The position numbers and the translations under genes were made by a program. DNA of 47,604 bases, from the NCBI GenBank assembly GCA_035260545.1, contig DATFUZ010000082.1, forward strand, positions 1 to 47,604, read 5' to 3'. The notes below the pieces were generated by a model. The model saw only the letters and a list, made by a program, of their open reading frames with translations. It was not told the DNA's origin and did no database searches. Every line of letters begins with the position of its first letter. The stretch's first letter is position 1. Below are positions 16,706-24,558 of the stretch, piece by piece. The stretch comes from DATDDB01 sp035260545 (GTDB lineage Bacteria; Pseudomonadota; Gammaproteobacteria; Burkholderiales; Gallionellaceae).

Positions 16706-17584
16706 TCATTCACCGGCCAGTTTCAGCAGTCCTTCCACCTGTGCGCGGATCAGGCCCTGCACCTCGCTTTCCAGCTTGCACAGCCAGCGCCGCGGAATCG
16801 CCTCGACACCGTAGCGCGCGCCCCCCAGCATGCCCGCGATCGCGCCTGTGGTATCGGCATCCTCGCCATGGTTGACGGTTTCCACCAGCAGCGATTCGAA
16901 GCTGTTGGTGGTGAAAAAACAATGCAGCACGGTCTGCACGGTGTCCACGACGTAGCCCGAGGCGCGCCCGGTGTAGGGCCGGAAGCGGAATTCGGGATGC
17001 GCCGCCACCAGCACATCGGCGATTTCCCGGCACGCGGCCATCCCGCCCCCCAGCAGCAGCGTACGCGTCATCTCGGCCAGCGCCACGGTGGCCGCATCGG
17101 ACAGCGGGTGGTTATGGGTAAGGTGCGCCTGCTCCAGGGAGCGCGTGCGCATGGCATCCACATCATGTAAGCTGGCCAGCACCACCGGCAGGTTGCGCAT
17201 GGCGGCGCCATTGCCGCCGTCGCCCTCGCTGGGCTGCTTCTCGAGACTGCCGTCCAGCATGTAGCGGCGGATGCCGCGAGCACAGGTGTTGCCGACATCC
17301 ACCGGACGCGACTTCAGCCACGCCGCGAATTCATCCGCGACGGCCTTGAGGTCCCAGCCGCCGGAAGCAAGCAGCGCGCGCCCCAGCGCGAGCGACATTT
17401 CGGTGTCGTCGGTCACGGCGCCGGGCTTGAGTCTCAGCCAGCCGCCGCCCACGATCTCCCGGTGCACCCCGTATTGCGCCTGGATTTCAGGCGGCATCAG
17501 AAATTCCACCGTCGCCCCCAGCGCATCCCCCACCGCCAGCCCCAGATAGGCGCCCAGCGCCCGGCCATGGGTGGTTATCGTCAT
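16706..17584 (-). CDS. draG: DraG, ADP-ribosyl-dinitrogenase reductase hydrolase
   Basis: Removes ADP-ribose from the NifH arginine and so reactivates nitrogenase. It is 292 aa, of the ADP-ribosylglycohydrolase family with a binuclear metal site. Metal-binding motifs are GLAVGDALGATVEF near the N-terminus, TDDTEMSLALGRAL, and the C-terminal NHGEDADTTGAIAGMLGGARYG. Its ATG overlaps the draT stop (ATGA), so draT and draG form one transcript, as in Rhodospirillum and Azospirillum. Membrane capture of DraG through GlnK/AmtB is known in those species; neither gene is in this window. Confidence 0.95.
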   Translation of the reverse strand: MTITTHGRALGAYLGLAVGDALGATVEFLMPPEIQAQYGVHREIVGGGWLRLKPGAVTDDTEMSLALGRALLASGGWDLKAVADEFAAWLKSRPVDVGNTCARGIRRYMLDGSLEKQPSEGDGGNGAAMRNLPVVLASLHDVDAMRTRSLEQAHLTHNHPLSDAATVALAEMTRTLLLGGGMAACREIADVLVAAHPEFRFRPYTGRASGYVVDTVQTVLHCFFTTNSFESLLVETVNHGEDADTTGAIAGMLGGARYGVEAIPRRWLCKLESEVQGLIRAQVEGLLKLAGE

Positions 17585-18411
17585 GTCAGTGCCCTCCAGT
17601 AGGACATTTTTACCCGGTAGTCGCCGCCGATCACCAGATACTCCGCCTCGCCCCGCAACGGATGGCTCAGCAGCAGTTCGTTATAGAAGAGGATCTTGCA
17701 CAAAGGCACCTCGGCCTCGATGATGGTGTCGCCGAATTCGTCGGCAATGCCCGCCTGCGAGGTGAACGATACCAGGTTGGAGAGCCGGAGCAGCGCCTCA
17801 CCCCTGGGAAGCTTCTGCAGCGACTGGTGCTCGCGCAGGTCGTTGCAGCCGCGAAACAGGCGCACATGCTTCTGGCCGACGGCATGGAAACGCGCCAACA
17901 TCCACTGGCAGAACTCGTACAGCACGTCGAACTGCATGTAGATGCTGTTATTGTGAAAGCGGCCGGACATCTTTTCTTCGAGGTAAGTCAGCCAGGCCGG
18001 CGAATTGAAGCGCTGCAGCGGCGCCTTGTGGAAGCCGGGGAACAGGCCGAATCGGCTCTCCACCCAGCCCTTGAGCACCGCCCCCGCCGGACTGTTCGCG
18101 TCGAAGCCCCAATCCTTCAGCAGCCGCAGGTAGCTCGCACGGTAGCGGCGGCGTTCACGGGGCTGCGGCGTCTGGTCGAGGCCGAATACGAGGGCCATAT
18201 AGTCCTGAAAGACGCGCGACGCCTCCGCCACGCTCACTGTCCCATTGAGCCGCGCAAACAGGCTCACATGCGCCTCGCGGGTGCCGCTGATGTGCAGCGG
18301 CAGCGGAAAGGCATTGAATGGCTCGCTTGCCAGCAGCCCGGTCGGGATGCCAACGAGATTGGTACTGTGGCCCCGCGCGGTAAATCCGATTTCCGTTTCT
18401 GAACTCATCAT
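17581..18411 (-). CDS. draT: DraT, NAD+-dinitrogenase reductase ADP-ribosyltransferase
   Basis: Inactivates nitrogenase by transferring ADP-ribose from NAD+ to an arginine of NifH in response to ammonium or energy loss. It is 276 aa, the normal length. Recognisable family stretches include GHSTNLVGIPTGLLAS, DYMALVFGLDQ, RYRASYLRLLKDWGFDAN and SRFGLFPGFHKAPLQRF, and a C-terminal DEFGDTIIEAEVP. The start is one of two adjacent ATGs (18411 or 18408) with a weak ribosome site. Transcription is divergent from nifE. Its presence shows that fast post-translational control complements NifA. Confidence 0.95.
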   Translation of the reverse strand: MMSSETEIGFTARGHSTNLVGIPTGLLASEPFNAFPLPLHISGTREAHVSLFARLNGTVSVAEASRVFQDYMALVFGLDQTPQPRERRRYRASYLRLLKDWGFDANSPAGAVLKGWVESRFGLFPGFHKAPLQRFNSPAWLTYLEEKMSGRFHNNSIYMQFDVLYEFCQWMLARFHAVGQKHVRLFRGCNDLREHQSLQKLPRGEALLRLSNLVSFTSQAGIADEFGDTIIEAEVPLCKILFYNELLLSHPLRGEAEYLVIGGDYRVKMSYWRALT

Positions 18412-18523
18412 CTTCGCCTGAGCAAGAATTGCACCTGCCGTGTTGCGACCGCTCCGATACGCGCAGCAGCGCGGCCTTTGGCCCTTTTAACATGAAGGAT
18501 TAATTTTGTCAGTGTTGGCGCTT

Positions 18524-18539
18524 TGTAGCATTCGCGACA
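18524..18539 (+). promoter_or_regulatory. NifA upstream activator site for nifE
   Basis: TGT-N10-ACA (TGTAGCATTCGCGACA), the NifA binding consensus, 66 bases upstream of the nifE sigma-54 promoter. Being palindromic, it could also influence the divergent draT side. Confidence 0.85.
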
Positions 18540-18605
18540 ATCGCCCCACGACCGACAATGAGAACACTTCCTCTCATAAACAACGGGTTGCCCCACCTTG
18601 CCGAT

Positions 18606-18621
18606 TGGCACAATGTTTGCT
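18606..18621 (+). promoter_or_regulatory. Sigma-54 promoter of nifE operon
   Basis: TGGCACAATGTTTGCT is a full match to TGGCAC-N5-TTGCW, with the GG and GC dinucleotides 10 bases apart. The predicted start of transcription is near 18632, about 57 bases before nifE. Confidence 0.92.
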
Positions 18622-18688
18622 CCGATTAAGCATGAATGGGGGCGTCGAGCACGCCCGGCGCCGGATGACTTTCAGGAAAGGCTAAGCC

Positions 18689-20110
18689 ATGGCCGAACTC
18701 AGCACGAAAATTCAGGAAGTGTTCAACGAGCCCGGTTGCGACAAGAATCAGGGCAAGGGCGAGAAAGAACGCAAAAAGGGGTGCACCAAGCAGTTGACCC
18801 CGGGTGCGGCCGCGGGCGGTTGCGCCTTCGACGGCGCGAAGATCGCACTGCAGCCCATCACCGATGTCGCACACGTCGTGCACGGCCCCATCGCCTGCGA
18901 GGGCAACTCCTGGGACAATCGCGGTGCCAAGTCTTCCGGGTCCCGGCTCTACCGCACCGGCTTTACCACCGACATCACCGAGAACGACGTGATTCAGGGC
19001 GGGGAAAAGCGCCTGTATCGTGCGATCCGCGAAGTCATCGAAAAATACAACCCGCCCGCTGTGTTCGTTTACCAGACCTGCGTCACGGCACTGATCGGGG
19101 ACGAGATCGAGGCCGTATGCAAGGCAGCGCGCGCGAAATTCGGCAAGCCGGTGATTCCGATCAATTCTCCGGGCTTCGTGGGCAGCAAGAACCTGGGCAA
19201 CAAGCTCGCCGGCGAGGCGCTGCTCGAACATGTGATCGGCACCGAGGAGCCGGAATACACCACGCCCTACGACATCAACATCATCGGCGAATACAACCTC
19301 GCCGGCGAAATGTGGCAGATCAAGCCGTTGCTGGACCATCTGGGCATCCGCATCCTGGCCTGCATCTCCGGCGATGCGCGCTATCGCGAGGTCGCCTCCT
19401 CGCACCGGGCCAAGGCCGCAATGATGGTGTGCTCCAAGGCGATGATCAACGTGTCGCGCAAGATGGAGGAGCGCTACGGCATTCCGTATTTCGAGGGTTC
19501 CTTCTATGGCATTTCCGACACCAGCGATGCGCTGCGCCAGATCGCCAAGCTGCTCGTGCAGCGCGGCGCGCCGGAGGATCTGCTTGCACGCACCGAAATC
19601 CTGATCCGGCGCGAGGAGGCGCGGGCCTGGGAACGCATCAAGTCCTACCGCAAGCGCCTGGCCGGCAAACGCGTGCTGCTGATCACCGGCGGCGTGAAAT
19701 CCTGGTCCGTGGTCTCCGCGCTGCAGGAGGTCGGCCTGGAGATCGTCGGCACCAGTGTGAAAAAATCCACCGAGGAAGACAAGGACCGCATCAAGGAACT
19801 AATGGGCCAGGACGCCCACATGTTCGACGACCTGCCGCCGCGCGAGATGTACAAGATGCTGCAGGACGCGAAGGCCGACATCATGCTTTCCGGCGGACGC
19901 TCGCAGTTCGTGGCGCTCAAGGCGAAGATGCCCTGGCTGGACATCAACCAGGAGCGGCACCACGCCTATGCCGGGTACGAGGGCATGGTGGCCCTGGTGC
20001 AGGAAATCGACAAGGCGCTGTACAACCCGATCTGGGAGCAGGTGCGCACGCCTGCGCCGTGGGAAGTGGATTATCAAAAGGCCGCGGCACTCGAGGGGGA
20101 GAGAATCTAG
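18689..20110 (+). CDS. nifE: NifE, FeMo-co scaffold alpha subunit
   Basis: With NifN it forms the NifEN scaffold on which the NifB-co precursor is matured with Mo and homocitrate. It is 473 aa. NifD-like Cys contexts appear as GGCAFDGAKIALQPI, HGPIACEGNSWDNRG and VYQTCVTALIGDD-type (here QTCVTALIGDEIEA). The N-terminal segment has a lysine-rich CDKNQGKGEKERKKGC motif typical of NifE. It is the first gene of a long operon behind a sigma-54 promoter and NifA site, and nifN starts 1 base after its stop. Confidence 0.97.
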   Translation: MAELSTKIQEVFNEPGCDKNQGKGEKERKKGCTKQLTPGAAAGGCAFDGAKIALQPITDVAHVVHGPIACEGNSWDNRGAKSSGSRLYRTGFTTDITENDVIQGGEKRLYRAIREVIEKYNPPAVFVYQTCVTALIGDEIEAVCKAARAKFGKPVIPINSPGFVGSKNLGNKLAGEALLEHVIGTEEPEYTTPYDINIIGEYNLAGEMWQIKPLLDHLGIRILACISGDARYREVASSHRAKAAMMVCSKAMINVSRKMEERYGIPYFEGSFYGISDTSDALRQIAKLLVQRGAPEDLLARTEILIRREEARAWERIKSYRKRLAGKRVLLITGGVKSWSVVSALQEVGLEIVGTSVKKSTEEDKDRIKELMGQDAHMFDDLPPREMYKMLQDAKADIMLSGGRSQFVALKAKMPWLDINQERHHAYAGYEGMVALVQEIDKALYNPIWEQVRTPAPWEVDYQKAAALEGERI

Positions 20111-20111
20111 G

Positions 20112-21473
20112 ATGGCTACCGTCACGACCACCAGGAAATCGTGCAGCGTGAATCCGCTCAAGATGAGCCAGCCTATCGGAGGAGCGCTCGCCTTCATGGG
20201 CATTGCCAACTGCATGCCGGTGCTGCATGGCTCGCAAGGCTGCACCGCCTTCGGCCTGGTGCTGTTCGTGCGCCATTTCCGTGAGGCCATTCCGCTGCAG
20301 ACCACGGCGATGAACGAGGTCACCACCATCATGGGCGGGCGGGAAAATATCGAACAGGCACTGCTCAACATCTACAAGCGCGCGAAACCCGAGATCATCG
20401 GACTGTGCACCACCGGACTGACGGAAACACGCAGCGAGGACATACATGGCGACCTGAAGACCATACGCGCGCGCAATCCGGAGCTGGCATCGCTGCCCAT
20501 CGTCTTCGTCGATACCCCGGATTTCAAGGATGCCTTCCAGGACGGCTGGGCCAAGGCCGTCAGCCGCATCATCCAGGAACTGGTCGAACAGACATCCGAG
20601 ACGATCCCCAGCCAGGTGAACCTGCTGGCAGGCTGCCACCTCACTGCGGCGGACATCGAGGAAATCGTCGAAATCGTCGAGGCATTCGGCCTGTCGCCGG
20701 TGGTCCTGCCGGATATTTCCGGTTCGCTCGACGGCCATGTGCCGGATACGTTCAGTCCGACCACCATGGGCGGCGCCACGGTCGACGAGATACGCAGCAT
20801 GGGCTGTTCGATTGCGACCCTGGCCATCGGCCAGCAGATGGAAAGCCCGGCACTCGAACTCGAGATGCGCACCGGCGTTCCCTATGCGGTGTTCGACAGC
20901 CTGCTCGGACTGGATGCCAACGACCGTCTTCTGGCGCACCTGTCCACCCTGAGCGGCAAACCGGTGCCGCTCAAATACCGGCGCCAGCGCAGCCAGTTGC
21001 TGGACGCAATGCTGGACGGTCATTTTTTCTTCGGCGGGAAGAAGATCGCCATCGGCGCCGAGCCCGACCTCCTCTGGTCTCTGGGCAATCTGCTGGCGGG
21101 CATGGGCTGCGAACTCGCTGCGGTCGTCACCACCACTCACTCGCCGTTGCTGGAGGCAATGCCTTGCGCCGAGGTGCTGATCGGCGACCTGGAAGATCTG
21201 GAATCGCGCGCGACGGGCTGCGACCTCATCATCACGCATTCTCACGGCCGCCAGGCCGCCGAGCGGCTCGGCATCCCGCTGTTCCGTACCGGCCTGCCGT
21301 GTTTCGACCGGCTGGGCGCAAACCATAAACTGAGCGTGGGCTATCGCGGCACGCGCGACCTGATTTTCCAGCTCGGCAATGTGTTCATCGAGCACACGCA
21401 CGAGGGAGAACCAGACAGTTGGCCATTGCCAGAGGCAAACGATGAAACCGCTGCGCAGGCTCAGATTGTGTAG
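20112..21473 (+). CDS. nifN: NifN, FeMo-co scaffold beta subunit
   Basis: The partner of NifE in the NifEN complex. It is 453 aa, with the NifK-like start KSCSVNPLKMSQPIGGALAFMGI, HGSQGCTAFGLVLFVRHFRE, and GLCTTGLTETRSEDI with the third cysteine. The ATG at 20112 follows the nifE stop directly, so translational coupling is likely; longer in-frame openings inside nifE are rejected. The C-terminal LFRTGLPCFDRLGANHKLSVGYRGTRDL is typical of NifN. Confidence 0.96.
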   Translation: MATVTTTRKSCSVNPLKMSQPIGGALAFMGIANCMPVLHGSQGCTAFGLVLFVRHFREAIPLQTTAMNEVTTIMGGRENIEQALLNIYKRAKPEIIGLCTTGLTETRSEDIHGDLKTIRARNPELASLPIVFVDTPDFKDAFQDGWAKAVSRIIQELVEQTSETIPSQVNLLAGCHLTAADIEEIVEIVEAFGLSPVVLPDISGSLDGHVPDTFSPTTMGGATVDEIRSMGCSIATLAIGQQMESPALELEMRTGVPYAVFDSLLGLDANDRLLAHLSTLSGKPVPLKYRRQRSQLLDAMLDGHFFFGGKKIAIGAEPDLLWSLGNLLAGMGCELAAVVTTTHSPLLEAMPCAEVLIGDLEDLESRATGCDLIITHSHGRQAAERLGIPLFRTGLPCFDRLGANHKLSVGYRGTRDLIFQLGNVFIEHTHEGEPDSWPLPEANDETAAQAQIV

Positions 21474-21495
21474 TCCCAACCAAGGAGCAAAAGGT

Positions 21496-21894
21496 ATGAA
21501 AATCGCATTCGCCACTCAAGACCTCCAGCGGGTGGACGCCCATTTTGGCTGGGCGAAAAACCTCGCGGTCTATGAAATATCGCCGGAGGGCTACCACCTG
21601 CTGGAAGCCATCCAGTTTGCCGGCGACCTGAAGGAGGACGGCGACGAGGACAAGCTGGCTCCGAAGATAGAGGCAATCAAGGACTGTGCGATCCTCTATG
21701 TCGCCGCCATCGGCGGCTCGGCTGCCGCACGCGTGGTTGCGCACAAGATCCACCCGATCAAGGTGAATGAGCCCGAGGTGATCACCGAAATCCTCAGCAA
21801 GCTGCAGGACGTGCTCAAGGGCGCGCCGCCGCCCTGGCTGCGCAAGGCCCTGGCCAAGGGCGAAGAACGCGAGCTGAATTTCGAAGACGACTGA
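21496..21894 (+). CDS. nifX: NifX, FeMo-co precursor carrier
   Basis: A 132-aa carrier that binds NifB-co and the VK-cluster during FeMo-co synthesis. The dinitrogenase iron-molybdenum-cofactor-binding fold is visible: MKIAFATQDLQRVDAHFGWAK at the start, then DCAILYVAAIGGSAAARVV and a C-terminal APPPWLRKALA segment. AAGGAG lies 8 bases before the ATG. The same fold is repeated as the C-terminal domain of NifB in this window. Confidence 0.95.
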   Translation: MKIAFATQDLQRVDAHFGWAKNLAVYEISPEGYHLLEAIQFAGDLKEDGDEDKLAPKIEAIKDCAILYVAAIGGSAAARVVAHKIHPIKVNEPEVITEILSKLQDVLKGAPPPWLRKALAKGEERELNFEDD

Positions 21895-21918
21895 TACACA
21901 ACGACTGGAGCAGACAAC

Positions 21919-22389
21919 ATGAGCGTTACCGCAGAAACACCCGCAGCATCGGCCACCGGCGAGCTGTTCGTGGGCGAACTCGTCAAGCAGTACAGGGCGC
22001 AGGACACCTACGGCACCTGGGACGGCAAAAGCAACGACACCCTGCTCGCCCCTTACATCATCAGCAAGGAACAGCGCCGCGAGATTCCCATCATGGGCGA
22101 TCCCGACCCCGAAACGCTGTGGCGCCTGGAGCTGTTCTACAACGCCGTCGGCCTTTCGGTGGAACGGCTGACCGGCATCATGGTGTCGCCGATGATGAAG
22201 ATGAGCCATGAGGGATTCGGACGCATGGTGCTCACCGCCGGCCGCCTGGTGGTGGTCAACAAGTATTTGCGCGACGTGCACCGCTTCGGCTTCAACGACA
22301 TGGAGAAGCTGATGGAAGAAGGGGGCAAGCTGGTCGGCTCCGCCGTGGAGATGATCAACAAGTTTCCCGAAGTGGCGAAATTCGGATAA
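21919..22389 (+). CDS. NifX-associated protein (DUF269)
   Basis: A 156-aa protein of the DUF269 family found next to nifX in most diazotrophs. Typical parts are FVGELVKQYRAQDTYGTWDGKSND, an LLAPYIISKEQRREIPIMGDPDPE stretch and GFGRMVLTAGRLVVVNKYLRDVHRFGF. The function is not established; co-occurrence implies a role in cofactor maturation. It is 24 bases after nifX. Confidence 0.93.
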   Translation: MSVTAETPAASATGELFVGELVKQYRAQDTYGTWDGKSNDTLLAPYIISKEQRREIPIMGDPDPETLWRLELFYNAVGLSVERLTGIMVSPMMKMSHEGFGRMVLTAGRLVVVNKYLRDVHRFGFNDMEKLMEEGGKLVGSAVEMINKFPEVAKFG

Positions 22390-22400
22390 AGGATATGGCA

Positions 22401-22598
22401 ATGGAAGACCAGGAAACGCTCAAGGCCGAGATCAAGAGACTCAACGCGCGCGCCACCCAGCTGAAGATGGATCTGCACGATCTGTCGGAAGACCTGCCGA
22501 CCGGCTGGGAGCGCATTCCCGCTGTGGCGGCCGAAACGTTCCAGGCTTACGAGAAACTTGCCGCCGCGCGCCAGAAGCTGGCCGCCGCGGAAGCATGA
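22401..22598 (+). CDS. CCE_0567-family small protein (DUF683)
   Basis: A 65-aa helical protein of the nif-associated DUF683 family, described as a small metalloprotein family. It forms a likely two-helix coiled coil: ETLKAEIKRLNARATQLKMDLHDLSEDLP, then a WERIP turn and a second helix AAETFQAYEKLAAARQKLAAAEA. AAAGGA is only 1 base from an ATG at 22395 but 7 bases from the ATG at 22401, so the second is preferred. It lies between the DUF269 gene and fdxB. Confidence 0.88.
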   Translation: MEDQETLKAEIKRLNARATQLKMDLHDLSEDLPTGWERIPAVAAETFQAYEKLAAARQKLAAAEA

Positions 22599-22613
22599 TC
22601 AGGGAGCGGCATC

Positions 22614-22922
22614 ATGACATCTGAAGTAACCATCACCCTGCCCGACGGCCGGACCTGGACTCCGCGCTTCGTAAAAAACATAGATCAGGAAAAGTGCATA
22701 GGCTGCGGCCGCTGCTTCCGCGTGTGCGGGCGCGAAGTGCTGCAACTCGTCGGCATAGACGAGGATGGCGGCGTCATGGCGCTGGCGTTGGACGAGGATG
22801 ACGACGATGAGTACGAAAAGAAGGTGATGACCGTCGCCAACCAGATCAATTGCATCGGTTGCGAGGCATGCGCGAAGATATGTCCAAAGAAATGCTACAC
22901 GCACGAAGCCATGACGACCTGA
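22614..22922 (+). CDS. fdxB: Nif-specific ferredoxin III (FdxB)
   Basis: A 102-aa ferredoxin with two [4Fe-4S] motifs: CIGCGRCFRVCGRE and CIGCEACAKICPKKC. The N-terminus ITLPDGRTWTPRFV and the acidic insert LDEDDDDEYEKK between the motifs fit ferredoxin III of nif clusters. It is probably an electron donor to nitrogenase or to cofactor synthesis. The GGGAG-type ribosome site lies within the gap of 15 bases after the DUF683 gene. Confidence 0.93.
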   Translation: MTSEVTITLPDGRTWTPRFVKNIDQEKCIGCGRCFRVCGREVLQLVGIDEDGGVMALALDEDDDDEYEKKVMTVANQINCIGCEACAKICPKKCYTHEAMTT

Positions 22923-22939
22923 ACGCGGAAACTCCCGGC

Positions 22940-23503
22940 ATGCCCCGCATTGGCGTGTGGCAACTGCTGGGCCATTCCCGGGGGCGGGATGCGATCGCCG
23001 AGGCCTACGCCTGGTCGATCGCGACCTGGTGCGAACCGGAGGCTGCGCCCTTCGTTCCCGCACTCGGCCTGGATTACCCGGCATTTCTCCATCTGCTGGG
23101 AAGTCTCTTCCCGCATTTTTCACCTCCGGAGGACTGGCTGGAGGCGCAGCGACAGGTCGTTGGGCGGGGCGGACCGCTCGATGAGTTCAAGGATCTGGTG
23201 GCGCTGCTGCTCGAACATCGCGCGGTGAACGACGAAAGCCACTGCCGCATGGCGCACCTCGTCGCGGCCGGCTGCATGGGCAGCGATCATCTCTGGCAGG
23301 ATCTCGGATTGCCGCGGCGGCAGGCGCTGTCCGACCTGTTTTCCCGCTATTTCCCCGCGCTCGCGGCAAAAAATTCCGGCGACATGAAGTGGAAGAAGTT
23401 CCTCTACCGGCTGCTATGCGAGCGTGACGGTTATATTGCGTGCAGCCGCCCGAGTTGCGCAGGCTGCGCGGATTACGCCAAGTGCTTTGGCCCCGAAGAG
23501 TAA
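22940..23503 (+). CDS. nifQ: NifQ, molybdenum donor for FeMo-co
   Basis: NifQ carries a Mo-Fe-S cluster and supplies Mo to the NifEN scaffold. It is 187 aa from the ATG at 22940. The C-terminal signature MKWKKFLYRLLCERDGY is followed by C-x4-C-x2-C-x5-C (CSRPSCAGCADYAKC), the NifQ motif. In-frame ATGs at 22880 and 22892 overlap fdxB; 22940 gives the usual length but has no strong ribosome site, so the start is uncertain. It makes a functional link with the mod genes downstream. Confidence 0.93.
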   Translation: MPRIGVWQLLGHSRGRDAIAEAYAWSIATWCEPEAAPFVPALGLDYPAFLHLLGSLFPHFSPPEDWLEAQRQVVGRGGPLDEFKDLVALLLEHRAVNDESHCRMAHLVAAGCMGSDHLWQDLGLPRRQALSDLFSRYFPALAAKNSGDMKWKKFLYRLLCERDGYIACSRPSCAGCADYAKCFGPEE

Positions 23504-23518
23504 CACCCGGCCGCGCCC

Positions 23519-23968
23519 ATGACGCAGATTACGCCGGCGAGTCCCGCCGACATTCCCCGGCTTTGCGAGCTGTTGACCATGCTGTTCGCGCTGGAGGCAG
23601 ACTTCGCGCCCGCGCCGGAAAAGCAGGCGGCGGGACTGCGCGAGATCATCGCCCATCCGGAGGCCGGGCGGATCCTGGTGTTGCGCGAAGGCGATGCGAT
23701 CATCGGCATGGCAAATCTGCTGTTTACCATCAGCACCGCCTGCGGCGGGAAGGTATGCATGCTGGAGGACGTGATCGTGCGCCCCGAGCAACGCGGCGAC
23801 GGGCTGGGCACGGCATTGCTGGAAGTGGCGATTGCCGTCGCGCAGCAGGAAGGGTGTTTGCGCATCACACTGCTCACCGATCGCGCCAACGATGGCGCGA
23901 TACGGTTCTACCAGCGCAACGGATTTGCGCTGTCGGAAATGATACCGCTCAGAAAGCTGCTGGATTGA
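23519..23968 (+). CDS. GNAT family N-acetyltransferase
   Basis: A 149-aa single GNAT domain. The acetyl-CoA binding region is RPEQRGDGLGTALLEVAI (motif A), preceded by the strand KVCMLEDVIV and followed by FYQRNGFALSEM (motif B). It starts 15 bases after nifQ, so it is probably the last gene of the nifE operon. The substrate is unknown. GNAT genes recur near nifQ in some diazotrophs, but I know of no proven role. Confidence 0.88.
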   Translation: MTQITPASPADIPRLCELLTMLFALEADFAPAPEKQAAGLREIIAHPEAGRILVLREGDAIIGMANLLFTISTACGGKVCMLEDVIVRPEQRGDGLGTALLEVAIAVAQQEGCLRITLLTDRANDGAIRFYQRNGFALSEMIPLRKLLD

Positions 23969-24021
23969 CGCACCATAGCCTCAGGGAATCCCCGGTTTTG
24001 CGGCGTCACCACAACTGCATC

Positions 24022-24210
24022 TCAGGCGTCGGCCTTGCCCTCTGCCGGCTGCTGGTTGGTGGCCGCTTTGGCCGCGGCTGCGTCGTCCCGGGCTTGGGCG
24101 TCCGAGTCTATGTTGTTGAAGACGGCGCGAAATACCCGAAGAAACATGATAAGCGGTATGATCAATGCAAGTACCAGGAAGACGCCAATCAGTACCAGAT
24201 GATGTGACAT
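24022..24210 (-). CDS. Small single-pass membrane protein
   Basis: A 62-aa predicted protein with an N-terminal hydrophobic segment (residues about 5-28, LVLIGVFLVLALIIPLIMFLRV) and a polar Ala/Asp/Lys-rich tail. GAGGAG lies 8-9 bases before the ATG, supporting translation. No family was recognised. It faces the GNAT gene convergently, 53 bases apart. Confidence 0.6.
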   Translation of the reverse strand: MSHHLVLIGVFLVLALIIPLIMFLRVFRAVFNNIDSDAQARDDAAAAKAATNQQPAEGKADA

Positions 24211-24558
24211 AGCTAGATTCTCCTCTCATTTCAGCTGAGTTGCTTCGACTTCAGCTTCAGGAAGCGGCCATCGTCCCTGCCGATGGACTCATTTTTCGAT
24301 TGCAGGAGGCGGTGTTAGTTCCGCCCGTCGCGCCTCGCGGATGCGCGGCGCGTGTGCCCGGGATTAGCTGCGCAATCCCGGCCAGCCCGCAGTTTACCGC
24401 AGATTTTCCATGGTATCCGCAAAATGTCGATCGGCAGAGGACGCATGCTGCGCCGTCCGGCGGATAGTCTTATGCGTAAAGCGGCAAGGACGCAACGACG
24501 AGACGGATTACCATTACCGATAATCCCGCTCGCGCGCTGCGCCCATATCCTCTGCGCC
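24211..24558. other. Intergenic region without a gene
   Basis: About 350 bases between the small membrane protein and the TonB receptor end. It holds a short inverted repeat GGATTA (24505-24510)/TAATCC (24521-24526) just beyond the receptor stop, perhaps a 3' end structure. No sigma-54 promoter or ModE-type box was found here. Confidence 0.5.

Noticed and set aside
18421..18436. Sigma-54-like motif AGGTGCAATTCTTGCT upstream of draT on the minus strand
   Set aside because: GG-N10-GC spacing is kept, but the -24 half departs from TGGCAY and the predicted start would fall on the draT start codon. The six good promoters in the window match far better.
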